Shown piece after piece: positions 1 to 8,622 of a stretch of 64,000 bases of DNA (within the stretch, counting starts at the first letter, position 1; every line of letters starts with the position of its first letter). The notes beneath the pieces were generated by a model. It searched no databases. It was not told where the DNA came from and was given only the letters and a program-made list of their open reading frames with translations. Made by a program: the position numbers and the translations under genes. This stretch comes from Candidatus Melainabacteria bacterium (GTDB lineage Bacteria > Cyanobacteriota > Vampirovibrionia > Obscuribacterales > Obscuribacteraceae): the NCBI GenBank assembly GCA_003151275.1, contig PLXC01000020.1, positions 173,268 through 237,267 of the forward strand, written 5' to 3'.

Positions 1-360
1 TTCGACGTTGTAATTTTTGATCTAGCCGATAGTCTTTCCATTTCCAGCAAGATTTTTGCCCGATTGCAACGCAGCTTAGAACGATCACGAACAGCATTGA
101 TTCTTTTAAAAGATGAAGACAATACCAGCACGACAATTTCTTCATGGGGATGCCAGTCCCGCTTTACCTTCGGATGGTCATCATCAAATGTCCATTGTGA
201 AGTTGGTTTGTCTGGGGTGGTGTCAATTATTCCGGCAATAAAAACAGACCTTTGGAAAGAGGGAATGACAAAAAGTATAGAGGTGAATATCCAATCGCAT
301 GTCTCGAATTGCTTGTTTACGCATCCCCAAATTCCAGATCGCCGTACATCAAAAACGTGA
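1..360 (+). CDS. imuA: ImuA-like RecA-fold protein, C-terminal part
   Basis: This open frame runs in from the left edge, so only the last 119 codons are seen. It opens with a Walker B-like strand (VVIFDLADSLS) followed by a helix and a second strand (RTALILLKDED), the layout of the C-terminal half of the RecA/SulA-like core in ImuA. ImuA works with ImuB and DnaE2 in SOS-induced, error-prone translesion synthesis. The identification rests mainly on the neighbour: imuB starts inside its 3' end (62-bp overlap), the usual imuA-imuB arrangement. The remaining tail is poorly conserved and gives no further motif. The promoter and any LexA operator lie outside the window. Confidence 0.65.
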   Translation, partial: FDVVIFDLADSLSISSKIFARLQRSLERSRTALILLKDEDNTSTTISSWGCQSRFTFGWSSSNVHCEVGLSGVVSIIPAIKTDLWKEGMTKSIEVNIQSHVSNCLFTHPQIPDRRTSKT

Positions 361-1906
361 GCCTGAACTTAAGAAGAAGGCGTTTGTTTTATTGGCTGAT
401 GGACAAAAACCGACCAACAAAGTAAATCTGAGTCGTGCCCGCATTTTTATGTGTTCTGATTCTGCCAGTAAAAAATATATTGTCGCTGGAATGAAGTGGA
501 CGGAAGCAAGAGCCACATGCGCAAATTTAACATGGCGTCAATGCGATCTTAAATCATATCGAGAAGCGCAGGCAGTTATAGTAAATGAATTGATCGTCTG
601 CTCGCCTCGAGTTTCAGCGCGAGAACCAGGCATTTTTATTTTGGATGCAGATGGTTTGCAACGCCTCGGTGGTGAAGGAAAACTTTGTCGCGATCTATTG
701 AGGTTGGTTAGTAAATTAGGTTACACAAATGGCCAAATTGGTATAGCAGATTCCGCATTTGCGGCGATGGTGGCAAGTCGCTCGAAGAATCGCTGGCATA
801 TCATTCCACCTGGAAAAGATCTTGATTTTTTGAAGCCACTTTCAATTGCACATCTTGCTTTAGATTTGGATTTACAAGAAATGTTTGTGGATCTCGGTAT
901 TAAATCAATGGGACATCTGGCGCAAATTCCTGCTGACAATGTTGCTGAACGATTTGGACAAGATGCAGTCACAGCGCAACAACTAGTGTTAGGACTGGAT
1001 AAGGCTCAACCAAGTGTGCCCGTTCGCGAAAAAGAGTTTAACGCGTATGTTGAAATTGATGGACCAATTGAATCTTTGAATCAAACTATATTTCTATTTA
1101 AAGCAATGCTCGATCATTTACAAAGGCAATTGCAGAATGAGGGATACTGTGCAGAGGAATTATTGCTTCAATTCTTTAACGACGATGAGCTCTTTTATGA
1201 TCGTCCAGTAAAACTTGTGCGTCCATCCAATAACGCTAAATTTTTACTGGAAGTTTTGAGATTGACGATCGAAGCGCATCCACTCAAGCGAGAATTTACG
1301 TCGATCAAATTACATATCATGCGTTTTTGTAAAGAGTCATTTCAGCAAACCCAAGTTGAAGTTGACCACGATGCAGTAGGAAATAATAGCGATCAACAAA
1401 CCAATCTTTTGCAAAAGTTTTTGACTAGATTGGGAGAAAATTCTTTGGTTCGTCCAGTTGCAAATGATCAACATGCACCTGAAGTTTCAGGTGTTTGGGT
1501 GCCTGTTTTTTCGCCTAATCAAGCTTCAGGTCGAACAGAGTTGAATCTTGATAATTCTGCAGCTAAAAATTCAGTGGCAGTTGACATTGATTATGTTAAG
1601 GACAAAACCGGGCTACGTGGATTGACCTCCGGGCTTGTTTTAAAGCAGTTACCAAATGCGGTGCCTGTATTTGTCGAATTTAACAGCGGCGCACCACAAG
1701 CAATTGCATATCAAGGTCGATGGCATCACATTCTCAAAATAACATCAGCAGAATGTTTGTCAGGCTTATGGTGGGATGAACCATTTCGTAAGTCATATCA
1801 TGTTGCTTTAATAGAGCCTAAATATGATCCTGGATCATGCATGCTTGTTTTGCTAGTACATGATCATCTTCAGAAGTTATGGTCTATTGAAGGCATCTTT
1901 GATTAA
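299..1906 (+). CDS. imuB: ImuB, Y-family polymerase-like protein (catalytically dead type)
   Basis: 535 aa. The N-terminus MSRIACLRIPKFQIAV matches the first beta strand of ImuB proteins, which supports the start even though it overlaps imuA by 62 bp. Around residues 100-125 (REPGIFILDADGLQRLGGE) it aligns with the Y-family palm strand that normally carries the catalytic Asp-Glu pair; that pair is absent here, as is usual in ImuB, which acts as an adaptor between the beta clamp and DnaE2 and not as a polymerase. An HhH-like segment follows (LGIKSMGHLAQIPADNVAERFG). The C-terminal third is variable. The expected third partner, dnaE2, is not adjacent but about 6.7 kb downstream on the same strand. 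Confidence 0.88.
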   Translation: MSRIACLRIPKFQIAVHQKREPELKKKAFVLLADGQKPTNKVNLSRARIFMCSDSASKKYIVAGMKWTEARATCANLTWRQCDLKSYREAQAVIVNELIVCSPRVSAREPGIFILDADGLQRLGGEGKLCRDLLRLVSKLGYTNGQIGIADSAFAAMVASRSKNRWHIIPPGKDLDFLKPLSIAHLALDLDLQEMFVDLGIKSMGHLAQIPADNVAERFGQDAVTAQQLVLGLDKAQPSVPVREKEFNAYVEIDGPIESLNQTIFLFKAMLDHLQRQLQNEGYCAEELLLQFFNDDELFYDRPVKLVRPSNNAKFLLEVLRLTIEAHPLKREFTSIKLHIMRFCKESFQQTQVEVDHDAVGNNSDQQTNLLQKFLTRLGENSLVRPVANDQHAPEVSGVWVPVFSPNQASGRTELNLDNSAAKNSVAVDIDYVKDKTGLRGLTSGLVLKQLPNAVPVFVEFNSGAPQAIAYQGRWHHILKITSAECLSGLWWDEPFRKSYHVALIEPKYDPGSCMLVLLVHDHLQKLWSIEGIFD

Positions 1907-2048
1907 ATAGCAACTGTGCAAGTGATCTTCTGCACCTTCTCCTAAGCATCCAGATTAGCTCCCGACACAGCTATGTTCCTGCCCCCGGTTGCTCGGAGGG
2001 GTACAGTCAGGACAGGTCATGTCCCCTAAACCCAATGCCTTAACCCAA

Positions 2049-2076
2049 TGCCGGCAAGGGTGCCGGCGCTCCCAGG
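2049..2076 (-). repeat. GC-rich dispersed hairpin repeat, copy 1
   Basis: On the minus strand this 28-nt stretch reads CCTGGGAGCGCCGGCA followed by CCCTTGCCGGCA. It matches 58371-58398 at 26 of 28 positions, and a variant lies at 19086-19117. The inner GCCGGCA / TGCCGGC arms fold into a hairpin. It sits in the 231-bp gap after imuB; the rest of that gap shows only a short GGACA-GGTCA-TGTCC inverted repeat near 2012 and no coding signal. It is a REP-like intergenic element by appearance. Confidence 0.7.
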
Positions 2077-2137
2077 CTAAACCCTCAATCCCCAAGAGCT
2101 TGTACGTATTTACCCCATTTGAAGCGACGCAGCTCTG

Positions 2138-4888
2138 ATGAATAATACGCTGACTAGAATTTGGAGTTTGAAATTGGGCGGCAATTTAGAAGCACTGAGC
2201 GTCGAACCAAAGAAACCTGTTGAATCATCTGGCTGGCTGATGGACAACATAGCTCACCCATTCGTCAACGCTGCCGTTATCGACCCTATCAATGCTGTTG
2301 CTTCCGTTAGCGAAGCCGTTTCCGGTAAACATTTACCCCGAGTAGACCTACTTGCAGTGCCGGAGAGCCATGGAACTGGCGCATGGCTGGCGCAAACACT
2401 ATCTGGTGGTGTCGGCGCTATCGCTCCTTACGTCGTAGCCGGGAAAATGACTGGTGGGGCATTAGAGGGTGGCGGACGTTTTCTTGAGAGTAACAATATA
2501 ATTCAGGCCGGTGGCTTGTCTGCAAAGATGCTGGCCAGCGAGCGCACTGCCATGATTGTTGGCGCTGGTTTGTACGGCGGCGCTCGAGATCCTATGGGAC
2601 ACGAAACACGGCTCGGAAACTCGGTCGGCAGCATGATCGGCTTCGGTGCATTTGAATATGGAAATTCGCTCACGAAGGGATTATCTCTCTCTCGAAGCAT
2701 TCCAATCCGCGCTCTTATCGGTGTTGTTGGCGGGTCGGGTCAGATGGCTACGTCGAATCTAATTTCCGAAGGCAATATTGGATCGACCGATAATCTTATG
2801 AGAGCCGGCGCGTCCGGTGCAGCATTAAACTTGTTCTTGCCCGCCGCCCAACATCAACTAGGTAAAGCTATTGATGCTACCAATGTTCGGTTAGGCAGAC
2901 CAATTCCAGTCGATCACTTTGTGGCTCGGGAAAATTGGACTGACAACAACCAATTGCAATCACTGGTAAACCGCAGTCCGCTCACTCGTGTTCAAAGAGC
3001 TGGTGAACAGGGCATCAACCAAGACACCAACGTAGTTCAACTCGGTCCTAAAGATGGTCCCGAGAAACTGGGCCACGAAGTTAGCCACCGCATCAGCGCA
3101 AAGCAAGCTGAGCCGGCTTACAGAGAAGCCGCCGACCTTCTGAAAACAGATCCAGAAGCAGCAAAACAGAAGTTTATCGATATTCGAACCGCCCAAGAAA
3201 AAGCAGCAATGGAAGCGGAAACTCGCGTCAAAGCGGCAATGGATGCTAAGTCTCCTTACGCTGACACAAATCCAGACACGATTCAACAACTGCGCGCCAA
3301 CAAGGATCTGACTTACGGCGATTTGTTCAAGCAAGAAGCGTCGCAATTTGAAAGTACTGGCGGGAAATTCAGACCTTCAAGAGACTTTGCCGGCTCGACC
3401 TCGGATTATCGCGGTATCAATCCTGAGAACGGCCTGCACTTATTTGTTTATGATAAACCGACTAGTTCTCCATATGGAGAAGTTGCCGCCTACGAAACAA
3501 ATGACGACCTGTCATTTCAACGTTGGACCAAAATGGACGCAAAAGTTGATGACGCCGGAAAGACTTGGGGCTCCGTAGAATTATTTTCCAAACCAACACC
3601 AACTCCATTCGGAACCGCCACGATGGTGGAGTCATTCCCCGATCATTCAACTGCCTACCACATCGTTGAAGGCGACGGAGTTGCTAACAACACTGTTGTT
3701 CGTGCGTACACTAAAGGTTTGCAGACTGAGTACGGCACAATCACATCCACCGTTACACACCCTGATGGTCGTGTTGACTTCGGTAAATTAGATGGTACAT
3801 CCGCCACTTCTTATGCCACACCAGTAGAGCAATGGTATGGAAAAGTAAAAGCGGAAGATACCAAATCTGATGGCACCACCTTTTATCACCTGACTGATGG
3901 TGGCACCATTGAATATTACGCAAACCCGCTGAAAGTTCAGATGGCCTTGGGAGACGGTTCTGTTCGAGATGTCCAAGTTGAGACAGCCTGGCGCAGTAAT
4001 GGTAAGGCATCACGTTCGATGATCGACCGCATCCTGGAACGCGGCACAGAACCCGCTGCAGGCGAACCTGTCGCCAATTCCGCTCCTAACAAATCTGAAT
4101 ACCTTTTGACTAATGAAACGTCGATGGAACAAACTTTTCATCCAGACAGGATTGAAATAACTGAAAGACCGCTAAATGGTCAAACTTCAACATTCTCTTC
4201 TCAGTTTATAGTCGAAAGTTTTGATGCGCCGATTCAAACACCTGAAGGACCGGTAAACAAAATGGTGCGCAGCTTCGACAGCACCGTTTATCATATTGCC
4301 GACGTTTACGGCACACGGGTTCAGGTTTATGACTCGACTCACGTGAGACCAACAGATTATGGTGACGCCAATCGGGTTGTCTATTCTAGAGATAATTTCG
4401 AAGAGTACACCAAACTAAATGGAAATAAGGTGCTAACGAATCCAAAGGGCATCACAACTGACTATGGTGTGGCTCGAGCAATAGAAACGGCACCAGATAA
4501 AACTGAATATTATCATCGTCCCGACGGCACGATTGTCGAGAAGTATCCTTATGACTTGACTACTAACATCGGCGGCATTACTGCCATCGAACAAAAGCCA
4601 CAAGGATTAATCCTGTACCGTCCAGAAGGCTCACCGGAGTTTCACTCTCTCGAGCTTGATTTCGCCAACAAGCGCATGACCTTCGCCGATGCTGACGGCA
4701 ACTTAATCGCAAATGGATACAAAACGCTGACAGACTTCATTCTTATGCGCAAGTTTAATCCTACTCAATATCCTGACGGCAAGCTGATGCCTCAAGGTAA
4801 AGTTCGCAGCATCGAGACTGACGTGAACGGAGTCAGCACCTATCAACTGACAGACGGAACGTCTGTAACCGATGCCGCAAAACTATAG
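2138..4888 (+). CDS. Large protein with HExxH motif and degenerate beta-repeats
   Basis: 916 aa, family not recognised. Residues about 60-250 are Gly/Ala-rich and hydrophobic, with several possible membrane-inserting helices but no N-terminal signal peptide. Residues 308-325 contain PEKLGHEVSHRIS, an HExxH zincin-type motif (His313, Glu314, His317) resembling the helix of DUF4157/eCIS-core metalloproteases; a possible third ligand Glu lies near residue 400. Residues about 435-880 are degenerate repeats of roughly 45-50 residues with recurring YGxxxxxE, PDG and YHxxDG elements, like YD/RHS-type sheets. It lies between imuB and dnaE2 but shows no repair domain. The ATG has no strong ribosome site. 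A cell-surface or toxin-like role is possible but unproven. Confidence 0.75.
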   Translation: MNNTLTRIWSLKLGGNLEALSVEPKKPVESSGWLMDNIAHPFVNAAVIDPINAVASVSEAVSGKHLPRVDLLAVPESHGTGAWLAQTLSGGVGAIAPYVVAGKMTGGALEGGGRFLESNNIIQAGGLSAKMLASERTAMIVGAGLYGGARDPMGHETRLGNSVGSMIGFGAFEYGNSLTKGLSLSRSIPIRALIGVVGGSGQMATSNLISEGNIGSTDNLMRAGASGAALNLFLPAAQHQLGKAIDATNVRLGRPIPVDHFVARENWTDNNQLQSLVNRSPLTRVQRAGEQGINQDTNVVQLGPKDGPEKLGHEVSHRISAKQAEPAYREAADLLKTDPEAAKQKFIDIRTAQEKAAMEAETRVKAAMDAKSPYADTNPDTIQQLRANKDLTYGDLFKQEASQFESTGGKFRPSRDFAGSTSDYRGINPENGLHLFVYDKPTSSPYGEVAAYETNDDLSFQRWTKMDAKVDDAGKTWGSVELFSKPTPTPFGTATMVESFPDHSTAYHIVEGDGVANNTVVRAYTKGLQTEYGTITSTVTHPDGRVDFGKLDGTSATSYATPVEQWYGKVKAEDTKSDGTTFYHLTDGGTIEYYANPLKVQMALGDGSVRDVQVETAWRSNGKASRSMIDRILERGTEPAAGEPVANSAPNKSEYLLTNETSMEQTFHPDRIEITERPLNGQTSTFSSQFIVESFDAPIQTPEGPVNKMVRSFDSTVYHIADVYGTRVQVYDSTHVRPTDYGDANRVVYSRDNFEEYTKLNGNKVLTNPKGITTDYGVARAIETAPDKTEYYHRPDGTIVEKYPYDLTTNIGGITAIEQKPQGLILYRPEGSPEFHSLELDFANKRMTFADADGNLIANGYKTLTDFILMRKFNPTQYPDGKLMPQGKVRSIETDVNGVSTYQLTDGTSVTDAAKL

Positions 4889-4895
4889 GTTGGGT

Positions 4896-4917
4896 TCTAA
4901 ACCGATATCGGTTTAGA
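4896..4917. repeat. Perfect 22-bp palindrome (CCGATATCGG family), copy A
   Basis: A perfect 22-bp inverted repeat with core CTAAACCGATATCGGTTTAG starts 8 bp after the stop codon of the preceding gene. No T-tract follows, so it is a poor Rho-independent terminator. The same core recurs at 52903-53060 (array) and 63259-63272, always between genes. It may be a protein-binding site or a mobile palindrome. Confidence 0.85.
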
Positions 4918-5032
4918 GTTAAAACCTGATCTTACTCATCAATTTTTTCTAAAGCCGGGCACATTATCGGGTCGACTCACGTCGCATCCACTTTGCGCCC
5001 TATAGTCCCTGTTAATACAGTGAGGAGAAACA

Positions 5033-5422
5033 ATGACCACAGTTATAAACAATGATGGAACTGTTCCGCCAGTTCGAAAGGTATTTCTTGCCGGCGGTGG
5101 AAACGCTGGTCGCGTCTTTGAAGCTGCTTATGATCATCTCTATGTAATCGAAGTAGCCCCTAAATTAAACGGTGGCGCACTCCCTGAAGGCAGCTTTAGC
5201 GTTAACAATGCAGTTATACGCCCTTTAAGATATAACGCAACTGGCAAATTTGAAGCTGTAGGAGAGGAAAATCTAGAAATTTATGAATTCGTCGGTTTCG
5301 AAAGAATGTTGATCATCGAACGAGACGTAATGAATAATTTGGACACGCTGAATCGGCTAGATGCGGTTGTCACAGGAGCGACAGTGGTAAAAGACGAACC
5401 TGTGGTAGTGGTTCGACAGTAG
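5033..5422 (+). CDS. Conserved-looking hypothetical protein
   Basis: 129 aa, not recognised. The start is well supported by GAGGAG six bases before the ATG, and a TATAGT hexamer at 5001-5006 could be its -10 box, although no good -35 box sits at the right spacing. The sequence is soluble, with alternating short beta strands (KVFLAGGG, LYVIEVAP, RMLIIERD, EPVVVVRQ) and no signal peptide, cysteines or membrane segments. The GGGNAGRVFEAAYDH stretch is only superficially like a nucleotide-binding loop. It ends in a convergent arrangement with the protease gene at 5563-8220, separated by a strong hairpin. Confidence 0.7.
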   Translation: MTTVINNDGTVPPVRKVFLAGGGNAGRVFEAAYDHLYVIEVAPKLNGGALPEGSFSVNNAVIRPLRYNATGKFEAVGEENLEIYEFVGFERMLIIERDVMNNLDTLNRLDAVVTGATVVKDEPVVVVRQ

Positions 5423-5473
5423 AGACCTAACTACCTCACACTGGTACATCAGATCACAGGGCAGTTTGGCTGT

Positions 5474-5506
5474 AAGCACTTCGGAGGAAGCCCCTCTGAA
5501 GTGCTT
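5474..5506. terminator. Hairpin between convergent genes
   Basis: Two 14-nt arms (5474-5487 and 5493-5506, AAGCACTTCGGAGG against CCTCTGAAGTGCTT, one G-T wobble) flank a 5-nt loop. It lies between the ends of the convergent genes at 5422 and 5563, the position expected for a bidirectional terminator. No long T-tract follows on either strand. Confidence 0.7.
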
Positions 5507-5562
5507 GTGCCTTGTGAAGCAGAAAATGTGGATTCCTACCTGCCACGTCTTAGCGTGATCGA

Positions 5563-8220
5563 CTAGGTGGTTGCTTGGTAGAGATCGTGTATCGAGACCC
5601 ATTTGTCATAGGTTAACTTCCAGCTGTTATCCAGGTGCGCCATGCCCGTGCGGGCGTCGTAACTATCAATACAAACCACATGCCCACCTGGTTTTCGTGT
5701 AGGTTCAGCGGTGCCGAGCAGCGGATCTCCGTCGGTTACTCCGATGATAATCGGTAACCGACGATCTTTAGTCGCCTGCTCCAGCTGCTCTCTTAATTCT
5801 TGCTCGTCGCCGAAACTTACTAATCCGTCTGCACCGCCTACGTTTCTATTGAGGAATGTAGTCTTCTGCACTCCAGTTATTCGCTCGGCTTCTTTGCCGA
5901 TGTCGCTGAATCTGATTCCTTCAAATGGCATAAATTTGCCATCTTGTGCTACAAGCGGTTTTCCGTTTGCATCCGTCCAATAGTTGATTTCTGGTTCATC
6001 TTTTGTGGGAGGCAAACAGGAGAAGTATTTGGGCGTCGTCTCTCTTTGTCCGACATCGTTGATCAAAGTCCCTTGAATCAACTGCGAAGCGAAACTGCGC
6101 GATCCATCGTTGGGCGGATTATATACGGACTCCGCTTCCGGCACCAGATTCTGCGGCGGAATCAAAATGAGTTTGCCATCGCGGGCGGTGTACGAACCAG
6201 TAAGCGCAACATCTGCCACCATGTTGGCCATGACTGCAGGATGAGTGAACCATGTTCTGATCTCAATGTCCGTCACATTGCACGTGAGATTGTTGCCTTG
6301 AGCAACGTGATCTGGACGAGCTGCTGAAGCCATAATTTGTTGAGCAAGTTGCTCGCGCAACTGCTGGGACACTTGTCCGTCAGTTGCTTCGAGTAGGCTT
6401 TGCGTGGAGGCGAGGGTTCGTGCAACCTCATCGGCGCTCATACCGCTTTGATGAGCACGCTCAAGGAAAATATTCATGTTATCAATGAATGCTTCGCGCT
6501 GAGGTCTGCTATCTGAACCGACAGCATCAGGAATCAACCTAGCTGCGTCATTTTGCAAGTCAGCCATAAATAGGTTTTCGTTTGCGCGAGTTGAATCGTC
6601 TGTATTTAGGTGTTGAGTGATGTCATCGGTAAGTTTCTTGCCGTACATGGCTTGATACTGACGCTCGACAGCACAACGGTCTGTCTGACTCAAGCTTTGG
6701 ATGATGTCATTGACTTTGTTACCATTTGCAAAAGCGAAACGAAACGCCGTATGATTTTCCTCATCGTAGATGTCTTTTGCCGCCTGCGTAATTTGATCGT
6801 AGGTCGCAGATGTCGCGGTTTGGTTCCCATCCGTGCCATTGATAACGACATGGTTGCCCCTATCCAGATAACCGTAGGAACCATCCACATCAATCTGCAG
6901 ATCATGTATACCTGTGTCATGCCCGTGGCCGTCAAGCCAACTTCCGTCGGTTCCTCGGTGCATGACTAGGCCATCAGGACTGGTAATCTTCTTTAGATCA
7001 CCTTTCTGGTAGCCGTTCGCGAAGTATTCGAATTGAGTCCTCTGACCGTTTTCGTATTTAATTTCAGAAATTTTTCCATCTAAGCCTTCTGTTATCGAAG
7101 AGTGATTTGGCTTCTCCACTGACATGGAACGATTTGGGGAGTAACTTGTAGTTAACCCCTCTTTGTTTGTTTCAGAGATTATCCCCTCAGCCGATACATT
7201 GATCTTGCTCAGCCCACTGTCAGTGCCGTCGGCGACGAGCCATTTGTTTCCTTTTAGCCTCCAAGAATTGCCGTCTGAATCAGAAACCTTACTTAGACGA
7301 TTTTGTCCTGCGCTATCCTGAGTAAAATCAAAATAGATACTCTTTCCGGTGCCATATTTAACTTCCGTTATTTGACCGTTGCAGTCACTTTTGACTGTCG
7401 ACTTCTCTTTTAAGTCGATCAGGGTGCAGCTCCCGTCTGGGTGGACTGTTTTGTTTCTGCCGTCCAGAGCTGTGTAACTTAAGGTGCCGTCGGTGGAAAC
7501 TGCAGGATTTACGTAATCCGGTTTTGGCTTTGCTCTAAACATCCGAAAGATGCTATGGTCGGTATCACGAGCGGTGCCATCATTTGCCGTTTCATAAGCC
7601 CATTCCCCGGACTTTGCATCTAATTTCGCCACCTTTCCATCAACATCAGTGATTTTATTCAGAGTTCCCTCGCTGTCATAACCAAACTTTCGAATTTGCC
7701 CGTTCGGATAGCTGATTTCTTTGACCCGGTTTTCATGATCTTTGCTGATTCCAACCTTACTGAAAGCTGTCTTTTCTGCGGTCTGTTCTAAAACTTTGCC
7801 GAAATTTATTGAACCGTCTGATCCAATGTTTCCTTTTGGCAATTCTCTAGCTAGCAGTTGTGCACCATGAACCAAGGCAGGCTCAGCGTCATTGTTCGTG
7901 CCGTCGGCGCGAGATTTATATACGGTGCCGTAGCGATCATAGTCGTCTATTTCATTTGTTCTGTCGAAGTTTTTGTTGAATTTATATACCGTACCGTAGC
8001 GATCGTAATCGTCAACGTTGTTGGTTCTGTCAGCGTTCTTGTTGAATTTATATACCGTGCCGTAGCGATCGTAATCGTCAACGTTACTTGCGTCATGGTT
8101 TTTGTGTGTATTGGAGGAGAGTGCTTTTGCAGTATCGTGCGCGTGCTCACTTAGGACCGCTCTGCTTTGAGCGCTGCTTTTTGAATCAGCGGATCCAAAA
8201 TTATTGAATGTTTCAGTCAT
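5563..8220 (-). CDS. Multidomain papain-like cysteine protease with YD-like repeats
   Basis: 885 aa from the chosen ATG, which has AGGAG nine bases upstream; the longer frame starting at 8259 has no ribosome site. In order: three near-identical 22-aa repeats built on DDYDRYGTVYKFNKN (about 47-111); YD/RHS-like repeats (about 160-460, e.g. YPNGQIRKFGYDSEG); an annexin-like segment (about 488-557, with RQYQAMYGKKLTDDI); and a C-terminal papain-fold domain with Gln641, Cys647 (NNLTCNVTD), His847 (GGHVVCIDSYD) and Asn865 (LDNSWK), a complete Gln/Cys/His/Asn set. No signal peptide is present, so export, if any, needs another route. It is transcribed away from dnaE2 and lies inside the split imu cassette. 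The family is not recognised as a whole. Confidence 0.78.
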   Translation of the reverse strand: MTETFNNFGSADSKSSAQSRAVLSEHAHDTAKALSSNTHKNHDASNVDDYDRYGTVYKFNKNADRTNNVDDYDRYGTVYKFNKNFDRTNEIDDYDRYGTVYKSRADGTNNDAEPALVHGAQLLARELPKGNIGSDGSINFGKVLEQTAEKTAFSKVGISKDHENRVKEISYPNGQIRKFGYDSEGTLNKITDVDGKVAKLDAKSGEWAYETANDGTARDTDHSIFRMFRAKPKPDYVNPAVSTDGTLSYTALDGRNKTVHPDGSCTLIDLKEKSTVKSDCNGQITEVKYGTGKSIYFDFTQDSAGQNRLSKVSDSDGNSWRLKGNKWLVADGTDSGLSKINVSAEGIISETNKEGLTTSYSPNRSMSVEKPNHSSITEGLDGKISEIKYENGQRTQFEYFANGYQKGDLKKITSPDGLVMHRGTDGSWLDGHGHDTGIHDLQIDVDGSYGYLDRGNHVVINGTDGNQTATSATYDQITQAAKDIYDEENHTAFRFAFANGNKVNDIIQSLSQTDRCAVERQYQAMYGKKLTDDITQHLNTDDSTRANENLFMADLQNDAARLIPDAVGSDSRPQREAFIDNMNIFLERAHQSGMSADEVARTLASTQSLLEATDGQVSQQLREQLAQQIMASAARPDHVAQGNNLTCNVTDIEIRTWFTHPAVMANMVADVALTGSYTARDGKLILIPPQNLVPEAESVYNPPNDGSRSFASQLIQGTLINDVGQRETTPKYFSCLPPTKDEPEINYWTDANGKPLVAQDGKFMPFEGIRFSDIGKEAERITGVQKTTFLNRNVGGADGLVSFGDEQELREQLEQATKDRRLPIIIGVTDGDPLLGTAEPTRKPGGHVVCIDSYDARTGMAHLDNSWKLTYDKWVSIHDLYQATT
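7888..8082 (-). repeat. Three 66-bp in-frame tandem repeats
   Basis: Within the protease gene a 66-bp unit is repeated three times, encoding 22 residues each (core DDYDRYGTVYKFNKN). The first two units are nearly identical in DNA and protein; the third diverges after VYK. The period is a multiple of three, so copy-number change would not shift the frame. Confidence 0.9.
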
Positions 8221-8413
8221 ATAGAATCGTGCTCCTGTAGCGGATGCGAGTAGTTGCATTCCGAAGTGTGAGATATGAAAGGAGGCAAAAACAGCTAAGA
8301 TACTTTGAGTTTGTCCTGCGATGTGGTGCGCAGTTGGTGCACTTACATAGAGGAATAGAACTCAGCGAATCTAAGCGAAATGGATTGGGAGGGGTAATGC
8401 GGTAATTCCGATT

Positions 8414-8433
8414 GTTCGATGGGGGGATCGAAC
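8414..8433. promoter_or_regulatory. Inverted repeat in the protease/dnaE2 divergent region
   Basis: GTTCGAT and ATCGAAC flank six guanines. It lies in the 363-402 bp gap between the divergent protease gene and dnaE2, a place where an operator is plausible. It does not match the Gram-positive LexA box in orientation (that is CGAAC-N4-GTTCG). The rest of the gap shows only the dnaE2 promoter. Confidence 0.35.
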
Positions 8434-8539
8434 TTCCATACCATAGCGAGATAATAGTTGGCACTTCTTGCAGAATAGTGATTTTTTAAATGAACGAATT
8501 TTGTTGTAATGATTTGCCAAACTTCGATAAGGATGATTA

Positions 8540-8568
8540 TTGCCACACATCTCTATGTATGGTATACT
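8540..8568 (+). promoter_or_regulatory. Sigma-70-type promoter of dnaE2
   Basis: TTGCCA (8540-8545), a 17-bp spacer and TATACT (8563-8568) make a near-consensus promoter, giving a start near 8575 and about 48 nt of leader to the ATG. Inside the spacer ACAT-CTCT-ATGT (8547-8558) is a small inverted repeat in a classic repressor position; whether it is a LexA site cannot be told from one copy. Confidence 0.65.
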
Positions 8569-8622
8569 AATTACACAGCAGCTTGAGCCGCTTCAACGAC
8601 TTCTGCGGATATTTATCCAAGG

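Noticed and set aside
7858..8154. 98-codon plus-strand frame antisense to the tandem repeats
   Set aside because: It is the periodic shadow of the 66-bp repeats; no ribosome site, hydrophobicity comes from the reverse of a biased sequence.
8414..8433. LexA box
   Set aside because: The inverted repeat has the wrong orientation and spacing for the CGAAC-N4-GTTCG box; kept only as an unassigned repeat.
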